Positions 1 to 5,331 of a stretch of DNA of 12,359 nucleotides are shown here, in pieces. How positions within the stretch are numbered: position 1 is the first letter of the stretch; each line of letters begins with the position of its first letter. Location: the NCBI GenBank assembly GCA_005879205.1, contig VBLD01000060.1, forward strand, positions 12,874-25,232, read 5' to 3'. Under the pieces are notes generated by a model. The model had not been told where the DNA came from and did not search any database. It was given only the letters and a program-made list of their open reading frames with translations. The position numbers and the translations under genes are program-made. This DNA comes from Deltaproteobacteria bacterium. GTDB taxonomy: Bacteria; Desulfobacterota; Binatia; DP-6.

Positions 1-943
1 ACGCCCGCGCGTGCGCCATGAGCCCGCCGAGCCACCAGCGAAACTTGTCCGAGGCGCGCGCGCGGGTGCCCGGGATCGGAGTCTCGCCCGCGAACAGCGG
101 CGTCGCCCCGTCGGGCGACCAGAGGCTCGAGTGGACGTGCATCGAGCTTCCTGCCCAGCGCTCGTCGAGCTTCGCCATGAAGGTCAGCGCCAGGTTCTGC
201 TGATCGGCGATCTCCTTGGCGGCCTGCTTGTAGAGCACGTGGCGGTCGGCCATCTCGAGCGCATCCGCGTAGCGGACGTTGATCTCGTGCTGTCCGGGAC
301 CCCACTCCCCCTTCGAGAACTCGACCGGGACCCCCGAGGCCTCGAGGTGATTGCGGATGGCCCCGGCGAGCGGCTCGAGCCGCCGCCCCTGCAGCGTGTG
401 GTAGTCCTCGAGGTACCAGCCGAACGGCTCGAGGTCGTGGAAGTGCTTGCGCTCGGCGGCGGCGAACGAGTCGCGCAGGACGAAGAACTCGAGCTCCGAG
501 GCGGTCATGACGCGGACGCCGGCGGCGGCGGCACGCTCGACCTGCCGCTTGAGCACGGTGCGCGGCGCGACGGAGACCAGCGCGTCGCGTTCCTCCTCCA
601 CCACGTCGCACAGCACGATCGCCGTCCGCTCGAGCCAGGTGGCACGGCGCAGCGTCGACACGTCGGGCAGGCAGCGCACGTCGCCGTACCCCTGCTCCCA
701 CGAGGCGAAGCGGTAGCCGGGCACCGGATCCATCTCCATGTCGCAGGCGAGGAGGTAGTTGCAGACGTGCATCCCCTCGGCGAGCACCTCGTCGCAGAAA
801 TAGCGCCCGACGATGCGCTTGCCGACGAGGCGGCCGTAGAGATCCGGAAAGACGGTGAGCACCGTCTCGACGTCCCCCTGCGCGACCAGGTCGCGCAGCT
901 GGTCGGGCGTCAGGATGGGACTCCGGCGCAGCAGCGCGGCCAT
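1..943 (-). CDS. Glutamine synthetase family protein (PuuA/GlnA-like ligase), 3' part beyond the window
   Basis: ATP-dependent ligase of the glutamine synthetase superfamily, forming a gamma-glutamyl amide from glutamate and ammonia or an amine in the cytoplasm. The gene runs off the left edge, so only the first 314 residues are visible of a family usually about 440-480 long. Seen: FPDLYGRLVGKR at residues 32-43 (the beta-grasp N-domain signature), SELEFFVL at 149-156 with metal-ligand glutamates, KGEWGPGQHEIN at 211-222 with further metal ligands, and GSSMHVHSSLW at 265-275 with the substrate/ATP-side histidine. The N-terminus has the compact form of gamma-glutamylpolyamine synthetase-like members rather than canonical GlnA, so the acceptor may be an amine; this is inference. 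The ATG at 943 was chosen because the N-domain begins normally after it, although no clear Shine-Dalgarno precedes it. It diverges from the small gene at 1071. The family is certain, the substrate is not. Confidence 0.93.
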   Translation of the reverse strand, partial: MAALLRRSPILTPDQLRDLVAQGDVETVLTVFPDLYGRLVGKRIVGRYFCDEVLAEGMHVCNYLLACDMEMDPVPGYRFASWEQGYGDVRCLPDVSTLRRATWLERTAIVLCDVVEEERDALVSVAPRTVLKRQVERAAAAGVRVMTASELEFFVLRDSFAAAERKHFHDLEPFGWYLEDYHTLQGRRLEPLAGAIRNHLEASGVPVEFSKGEWGPGQHEINVRYADALEMADRHVLYKQAAKEIADQQNLALTFMAKLDERWAGSSMHVHSSLWSPDGATPLFAGETPIPGTRARASDKFRWWLGGLMAHARA

Positions 944-1012
944 CGGGGCCGTGTAGCACGGACGGCAGGGTCCCGCCACGTTCGGGGGGGCGCTCGACCA
1001 GCGCCGGCGCGC

Positions 1013-1041
1013 TTGACACCGCGCGACCGTCCGGCAGATCC
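1013..1041 (+). promoter_or_regulatory. Candidate sigma-70 promoter for the small zinc-ribbon gene
   Basis: A perfect TTGACA hexamer lies at 1013-1018, which is notable in such GC-rich sequence. About 17 bases downstream the best -10 candidate (around 1035-1041, cAGATCc) is poor. The position would put a transcript start near 1047, just ahead of the gene at 1071. Only the -35 is convincing. Confidence 0.3.
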
Positions 1042-1070
1042 GTTGGGACCTGACCTCGCTCCTGCTCGCC

Positions 1071-1370
1071 GTGACCATCGTCGCCGCGGTGTGCGCCGTC
1101 GGGATGCGACGCTGGCGCCGGATGTCGCTCCGACGGGCCGCCGCCACTCGCGCCGGCTCGTCGCCCGACCGCGCGATCACCATCCGTTCGTACGCCGAGA
1201 TGGACGAGCATCTCGTCAGACGCTGGTGCGCGTGCGGCGGCTATCTCGAGCGGAGCGGCGAAGGCACGCGCGAGAACGGCGGCCGGCGATTCCGGGTGGC
1301 GCGGCTGCGCTGTCAGGAATGCGAGGCCGTCGACGAGGTCTTCTTCGACACGACCGAGCTGCTGCAGTGA
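1071..1370 (+). CDS. Small zinc-ribbon-like protein of unknown function, possible N-terminal membrane segment
   Basis: A 99-residue reading from a GTG start. The C-terminal half carries two cysteine pairs, C53-x-C55 and C81-xx-C84, separated by a basic/glycine loop, the layout of a zinc-ribbon knuckle. It ends in an acidic segment (EAVDEVFFDTTELL). I do not recognise a named family. The start is uncertain: reading in frame upstream of the GTG to codon 1050 gives more hydrophobic residues (LTSLLLAV), continuous with TIVAAVCAVGM after it. Together they look like one transmembrane helix followed by a positive RRWRR anchor. The nearest in-frame stop is at 1014-1016, and the only standard start codons are GTG 1071 and ATG 1104. 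No good Shine-Dalgarno is seen at any of them. The gene stands alone between a divergent glutamine synthetase gene and the lipid cluster. Coding is supported by the cysteine pattern and GC-biased third positions. Confidence 0.6.
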   Translation: MTIVAAVCAVGMRRWRRMSLRRAAATRAGSSPDRAITIRSYAEMDEHLVRRWCACGGYLERSGEGTRENGGRRFRVARLRCQECEAVDEVFFDTTELLQ

Positions 1371-1386
1371 GGGCGGCCGGCCGCCC
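1371..1386. terminator. Perfect 16-bp GC palindrome directly after the zinc-ribbon gene
   Basis: The bases gggcggcc/ggccgccc form an exact palindrome that begins immediately after the TGA at 1368-1370. In RNA it could form a very stable short hairpin ending transcription of the small gene. There is no following T-run, so intrinsic termination is not assured. It could equally be a binding site for a dimeric protein. Confidence 0.35.
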
Positions 1387-1456
1387 GTGACGGCCCCAAG
1401 ACCCCCGGATCGACACGGGCTTTTCGGAGCCCCGGCACCTGCGCTAGAGACCCCGC

Positions 1457-1786
1457 ATGGACGCGCTCGCCGCCCGAGCGGCCGGAGTCCTCGCGCAGGT
1501 GTTCCTGCCACTCGACGTCCCGATTGCCTTTCGCCTGTGGGACGGCACGACGACGCGGGTCGGACCCGACGACGGTGGCTTGACCATCGTCTTTCATTCT
1601 CGCCGCGCCTTTCGGCGCCTGCTGCTGCGGCCGACGTCGCTCCGCTTCGGTGAGGCCTTCATCGCGGGCGAGGTAGACATCGAAGGCGACGTCTTCGCGG
1701 CGGCGGTGGCGGGCAACCGGCTCGAGCAGCTCCGGCTGCCGCTCGGCACGCGGCTCGCGCTGATCGCTTCGCTGCTCCGCCCATGA
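1457..1786 (+). CDS. Stand-alone N-terminal domain of cyclopropane-fatty-acyl-phospholipid synthase
   Basis: A 109-residue protein matching only the N-terminal, lipid-associating domain of CFA synthases, roughly the first 100 residues of the ~380-residue E. coli enzyme. Seen: FRLWDG at 25-30, then hydrophobic/basic FHSRRAFRRLLLRP around 46-59, and GEAFIAGEVDIEGD at 65-78, the domain's characteristic G-E-a-y-x-x-G-x-x-x-x-x-G-D pattern. There is no SAM-binding motif, and the reading frame ends at the position where the linker to the catalytic domain would begin. The catalytic domain is encoded separately at 2871-3803. The stop TGA overlaps the next gene's ATG (ATGA), so the two are translationally coupled. 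No clear Shine-Dalgarno precedes the ATG. The likely role is membrane docking or an activating partner for the downstream methyltransferase; working in trans is inference. Confidence 0.82.
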   Translation: MDALAARAAGVLAQVFLPLDVPIAFRLWDGTTTRVGPDDGGLTIVFHSRRAFRRLLLRPTSLRFGEAFIAGEVDIEGDVFAAAVAGNRLEQLRLPLGTRLALIASLLRP

Positions 1787-2874
1787 CGCCCGACGTGCTG
1801 GTGGTCGGCGGCGGGCCGGGGGGCAGCACCGCCGCGTGGCGGCTGGCTCGGGCGGGGCTCCGCGTGCTCCTGCTCGACGCGGCCACGTTTCCACGCGTCA
1901 AGCTGTGCGCGGGCTGGGTGACGCGCCGGGCGCTCGCCGACCTCGAGGTCGAGCCGCACGCCTACCCGCACACGATCCAGCCCTTCGCCTCGGTCACCGT
2001 CGCGGTCGACGGTCGCGAGCACGAGACGGCCTGGAACCAGACGGTGAGCTACGGCATCGTGCGGGCGGAGTTCGACACCTTCCTGCTTCGTCGCGCCGCG
2101 CGGGCGGGCGCGGAGGTGCGCGAGGGGACTCGCGTCCGCGCGGTGCGCCCGGAGCGCACGGAGGTCACCGTCGAGGCGAACGACGGGGAGCGTTTCGCGG
2201 TGCCACTGGTCGTCGGCGCGGGCGGCCACGGTTGTCCCGTGGCGCGGGCATTCGGCGACGTCGATGCCGAGGAGCAGGTGGTCGTCACGCAGGAGAGCGA
2301 GACGCGGGTCGGCCTGGAGCGGCTGCGCGGGCTCACGGCCCGGCACGGCACGCCCGAGCTCATCGCCGAACCCGACTTCCGTGGCTACGGCTGGTACTTC
2401 ACCAAGGGCGACTTCCTGAACGTCGGCATCGGAGCGCTCGGCGGCCTGCCGATTCGCGAGCGACTCGCACGCCTCCTGGCTCGGCTCCGCGGCGACGGGA
2501 GGCTGCCGGCCGGCCTGGCGCTCGCGCCTTTTCGCGGCCATGCGTACCGCGTGCACCGGGACCGGCCGCGGCGGCTCGGCGACGAGCGATTCGTGCTCGT
2601 GGGTGACGCCGCCGGCCTCGCCCGCGACGTCTCGGGCGAGGGCATCGGCCCCGCCGTCCGGAGCGCGCTCCTGGCGGCCGACGCGATCCTCGCCGGCCGC
2701 CCGGCGCGCTATGCCGAGGACGCCGCGCGAACCTTCGGCCGGCCGGAGCGCGGGCTCTCGCGCCTCAGCCGACACATTCCCGAGTCCTTCCTCGTGACCC
2801 TTGCGCGGCTCGCCTGCACTCGCCCCGGGCTCCGCCGCCGTCTCCTCCTCGAGGGCGCCTTCGGGATGGGGTGA
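1783..2874 (+). CDS. Geranylgeranyl reductase family FAD-dependent oxidoreductase
   Basis: A 363-residue flavoprotein of the GGR/UbiH-like superfamily, which in known members reduces isolated C=C bonds in lipids or hydroxylates aromatic rings. Seen: FAD Rossmann motif GGGPGG at 9-14 followed by STAAWRLARAG; KLCAGW at 40-45, at the place of the K-x-C-G-G/E motif of GGRs with the cysteine kept; substrate-site GYGWYF at 201-206 followed by NVGIG at 213-217; and the second FAD motif GDAAG at 274-278 with GEGIGPAV at 285-292. No transmembrane segment or signal peptide is evident. It is coupled on both sides: its ATG overlaps the stop of the CFA N-domain gene (ATGA) and its TGA overlaps the GTG of the CFA catalytic gene (GTGA). 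That wedged position suggests it acts on the same lipid substrate or product. Reduction of a methylenated or unsaturated acyl chain is plausible but unproven; an isoprenoid substrate is the alternative. Confidence 0.88.
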   Translation: MTPDVLVVGGGPGGSTAAWRLARAGLRVLLLDAATFPRVKLCAGWVTRRALADLEVEPHAYPHTIQPFASVTVAVDGREHETAWNQTVSYGIVRAEFDTFLLRRAARAGAEVREGTRVRAVRPERTEVTVEANDGERFAVPLVVGAGGHGCPVARAFGDVDAEEQVVVTQESETRVGLERLRGLTARHGTPELIAEPDFRGYGWYFTKGDFLNVGIGALGGLPIRERLARLLARLRGDGRLPAGLALAPFRGHAYRVHRDRPRRLGDERFVLVGDAAGLARDVSGEGIGPAVRSALLAADAILAGRPARYAEDAARTFGRPERGLSRLSRHIPESFLVTLARLACTRPGLRRRLLLEGAFGMG

Positions 2875-3803
2875 CCATGCGCTGGAGACGAAAAGACCGA
2901 GACCGTGAGGCCATCAGCTTCCACTACGACGTCTCGAACGACTTCTACGCGCTCTTCCTCGACCAGCGGATGGTCTACACGTGCGCCTACTACCGGCGCC
3001 CGGACGGCGACCTCGACCAGGCGCAGGAGGACAAGCTCGACCTCGTGTGCCGCAAGCTCCGGCTCGCTCCGGGCGAGCGACTGCTCGACATCGGCTGCGG
3101 CTGGGGGAGCCTGGTCATGTGGGCCGCCGAGCGCTACGGCGTCGAGGCCCACGGCGTCACGCTCTCGGCCGCGCAGGCCGAGTGGGCCGAGACCGCCATC
3201 CGTCGCGCCGGCCTCGAGGACCGGGCGCGGGTGGAGCACCTCGACTACCGTGAGCTCCCCGCCGGCCTGCGCTTCGACAAGGTCGCGGCGGTGGGCGTCA
3301 TCGAGCACGTCGGCATCAAGAACTACCCGGCGTACTTCGCGCGCATCCACGAGCTCCTCGAGCCCGGTGGTCTCTTCCTGAACCATGGGATCACGCACGA
3401 GAAGCAGTGGCGGCGCTCGAGCCAGACCGATTTCCTCGAGCGGCACGTCTTTCCGAACGGCGAGATGGACAACGTGAGCCACACGCTCGACGTCCTCGAG
3501 CGGGCCCGCTTCGAGATTCTCGACGTCGAGGCGCTGCGCGCCCACTATGCGCGCACGACGCGACAGTGGGTCGATCGGCTGCAGGCGAACGCCGAGCGGG
3601 CGCGGGCGCTGGTCGGGGAGCGCGTCTACCGGACGTGGCTTCTCTATCTGGCCGGCTCCTCGGTGTCGTTCACCCAGGGCTCGATCGGCCTCTATCAGAT
3701 CGTAGCGACGCGGCCCGATCCGGCGGCCGCGACCGTCCTCCCCGCGACGCGCGAGGCGATCTACGCCCGTGCCGAAAGCCCGGCCCTCGCCGAGGCCTCC
3801 TGA
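2871..3803 (+). CDS. CFA-synthase-type SAM-dependent lipid methyltransferase, catalytic domain only
   Basis: Transfers a methyl carbon from SAM to a double bond of an acyl chain in membrane phospholipid, giving a cyclopropane or a methyl(ene) branch. It is 310 residues long with no N-terminal domain, like mycobacterial mycolic-acid methyltransferases (about 290). Seen: FHYDVSNDFYALFLD at 17-31, SAM-binding LLDIGCGWGS at 71-80, and equivalents of the E. coli CFAS active-site residues C139, E239, H266, I268 and Y317, at C38 (YTCAYY), E145 (IEHVG), H172 and I174 (NHGIT) and Y226 (HYARTTRQW). The tail SFTQGSIGLYQIVATR is typical. All bicarbonate-site residues appear kept, so it should be active. 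GTG at 2871 gives a GTGA overlap with the flavoprotein; the in-frame ATG at 2877 is an alternative start. The missing N-domain is the separate gene at 1457. The exact product is not predictable. Confidence 0.93.
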   Translation: MTMRWRRKDRDREAISFHYDVSNDFYALFLDQRMVYTCAYYRRPDGDLDQAQEDKLDLVCRKLRLAPGERLLDIGCGWGSLVMWAAERYGVEAHGVTLSAAQAEWAETAIRRAGLEDRARVEHLDYRELPAGLRFDKVAAVGVIEHVGIKNYPAYFARIHELLEPGGLFLNHGITHEKQWRRSSQTDFLERHVFPNGEMDNVSHTLDVLERARFEILDVEALRAHYARTTRQWVDRLQANAERARALVGERVYRTWLLYLAGSSVSFTQGSIGLYQIVATRPDPAAATVLPATREAIYARAESPALAEAS

Positions 3804-3805
3804 GG
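3802..3805 (+). promoter_or_regulatory. Ribosome binding site deciding the GST start
   Basis: GAGG overlaps the stop codon of the methyltransferase gene and lies 5 bases before ATG 3811. This favours that start over an in-frame GTG at 3769, which would only add a tail-like extension lying inside the upstream gene. Confidence 0.6.
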
Positions 3806-3810
3806 CGACG

Positions 3811-4476
3811 ATGATCGACCTCTACACCGCACCCACCCCGAACGGCTGGAAGGCCTCGATCATGCTCGAGGAGATCGGGCTGCCCTACACCGTCCGTCCG
3901 ATCCGTCTCCAGCTCGGCGAGCAACGCGAGCCATGGTACGTCCGCTTGAACCCGAACGGTCGCATTCCGACGATCGTCGACCACGACGCGGGAGACCTCG
4001 CGGTCTTCGAGTCGGGCGCCATCCTGATCTACCTGGCCGAAAAGACGGGGAAGCTCCTCCCCGCCGACCCCCGGGCCCGCTCGGTCGCGATCCAGTGGCT
4101 CATGTTCCAGATGGGCGGCATCGGCCCGATGCAGGGTCAGGCGAACGTCTTCTTCCGCTATGCTCCCGAGAAGATCGACTACGCGATCGAGCGCTATCAG
4201 AGCGAGACCAGGCGTCTCTACGGCGTGCTCGACCGACGCCTTGCGGAGCACGAGTTCCTCGCCGGCTCGTACTCGATCGCCGACGTCGCGACCTGGCCGT
4301 GGGTGCGCATCCACGACTGGTCGGGCGTGTCGATCGACGACCTGCCGAATCTGAGCCGCTGGTGCGACACGATCGCAGCCCGGCCCGCGGTCCAGCGGGG
4401 CGTGGCGATTCCGGGCGAGATCGATCCCGACGCCCAGCGGCAGTGGATCGAGAGGTTTCGCGCGGGCCAGGCGTGA
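3811..4476 (+). CDS. Glutathione S-transferase, YfcG/nu-class-like
   Basis: A 221-residue cytosolic GST. It uses glutathione for disulfide reduction or conjugation; E. coli YfcG is a GSH-dependent disulfide-bond oxidoreductase. Seen: N-terminal thioredoxin-fold motif APTPNG at 7-12, whose Thr and Asn match the YfcG active-site region in place of a catalytic Tyr/Ser/Cys; cis-proline loop NPNGRIPTIVD; ESGAILIYLAEKTGKLLP for gamma-glutamyl binding; and SIADVATWPW, the N-capping box of the helical domain. The start was taken at ATG 3811 because MIDLYTAPTPNG aligns with YfcG from its first residue and a GAGG sits upstream. It begins 7 bases after the methyltransferase stop, so it probably belongs to the same transcript. 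Its link to lipid chemistry is unclear; protection against lipid-derived electrophiles is one guess. Confidence 0.9.
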   Translation: MIDLYTAPTPNGWKASIMLEEIGLPYTVRPIRLQLGEQREPWYVRLNPNGRIPTIVDHDAGDLAVFESGAILIYLAEKTGKLLPADPRARSVAIQWLMFQMGGIGPMQGQANVFFRYAPEKIDYAIERYQSETRRLYGVLDRRLAEHEFLAGSYSIADVATWPWVRIHDWSGVSIDDLPNLSRWCDTIAARPAVQRGVAIPGEIDPDAQRQWIERFRAGQA

Positions 4477-4490
4477 GCCCTCGCGGGCTC
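4475..4490. terminator. Hairpin shared by two convergent genes
   Basis: GAGCCC (4475-4480), a 4-base loop TCGC, then GGGCTC (4485-4490) form a perfect 6-bp stem. The hairpin overlaps the TGA of the GST gene (4474-4476) and the TGA of the opposing methyltransferase gene (4489-4491). It is placed as a bidirectional terminator, but there is no T-run on either side. Confidence 0.5.
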
Positions 4491-5331
4491 AGGACGGCAT
4501 CCCCATCTCGCCGCGCAGCGTCCGGAACGCCGCCGTATGCCGTCCCTCCGGGTCGCGGACGACGAGCGGCGCATGCACCAGCAGCGCGCCGGCCTCGCCA
4601 CGTCGGCGCATCCCGTAGACGGCGAACAGTGCCGTCTTCCCGGCTCGCGGGATGACGTCGAGCCGCGCCTCGACGCCGAGCCCCGCGGCCGCCGCCGCGG
4701 CCAGCACCCGCTCGACGTGCGCCGCCGCCTGGCAGACGACGAAGCGGCCCCCCGGCGCCATCCAGCGCGCCGCAGCCACGCAGTAGTCCTCGATGCCGCC
4801 GCGCAGCTCGAGGTGGCACGGACCGCACTGGACGCGCGACGGCGGCGTCGCGCTTCCGGGACGGAGGTACGGCGGCGTCCCGGCGACGAGGTCGAAGCTC
4901 GCCGGCGGCAGCAGGCTCGGGTCGCGCAGGTCGCCGAGCACGACGCGGCAGCGGCCGGCCGCGCCGTTCCACACCAGCGAGCGGCGCGCCAGCGCCACGC
5001 TCAGCTCCTGCGCCTCGATGCCGAGCGCACGCGCCGCCGGGAAGCGCCACGCCAGGAGCATCAGGACGGCGCCGATGCCGCAGCCGAGATCGAGCACCGT
5101 GCGCGCCGGGGCCCCCTCGAGGAGCCGGGCCGCGAACCAGGCCGTGACCAGGTCGTCGAGCGACCAGCGATGCCCGTCGAGCCGCTGCAGGATCCGCCAG
5201 TCGCCCGCGAGGTAGCAGAGATCCTCGCCCGGACCGGGGCCCGGAACTCCCCCGGGACCCGCCGGCGGCGGCCCCGGTGCGCGCCAGCCCTCCGGCCGGC
5301 GGGCGGCGCGCACGATGCCCGCCGGCTTCAC
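4489..5331 (-). CDS. TrmN6-like class I SAM-dependent methyltransferase
   Basis: A 280-residue methyltransferase resembling TrmN6 (tRNA1Val adenine-37 N6-methyltransferase) and related N6-adenine/HemK-fold enzymes. Seen: a proline/glycine-rich disordered lead of about 35 residues, then EDLCYLAGDWRILQRLDGH (36-54) and SLDD, corresponding to the TrmN6 'G-x-x-x-I-x-Q-x-x-x-G-y-r-f-s-x-D' entry; SAM-binding DLGCGIG at 81-87; acidic GIEAQ at 104-108; GDLRD at 133-137; and catalytic motif IV as GTPPY at 151-155. The usual motif is (N/D/S)PPY, so the Thr at its first position is odd and makes the N6-adenine assignment less secure. GTG at 5331 overlaps the sensor kinase stop (GTGA), so the gene is second in that operon and translationally coupled. 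An alternative is a methyltransferase with a changed substrate. Confidence 0.8.
   Translation of the reverse strand: MKPAGIVRAARRPEGWRAPGPPPAGPGGVPGPGPGEDLCYLAGDWRILQRLDGHRWSLDDLVTAWFAARLLEGAPARTVLDLGCGIGAVLMLLAWRFPAARALGIEAQELSVALARRSLVWNGAAGRCRVVLGDLRDPSLLPPASFDLVAGTPPYLRPGSATPPSRVQCGPCHLELRGGIEDYCVAAARWMAPGGRFVVCQAAAHVERVLAAAAAAGLGVEARLDVIPRAGKTALFAVYGMRRRGEAGALLVHAPLVVRDPEGRHTAAFRTLRGEMGMPS

Noticed and set aside
1421..1450. Possible promoter TTTTCG-18-TAGAGA before the lipid cluster
   Set aside because: Both hexamers match the consensus poorly. It is well placed for the cluster, but the match is no better than chance would give.
1457..3803. The split CFA synthase as a frameshift or decayed gene
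   Set aside because: A whole intact flavoprotein gene separates the halves, all three frames are clean, and stop/start overlaps are precise. A simple frameshift cannot produce this arrangement.
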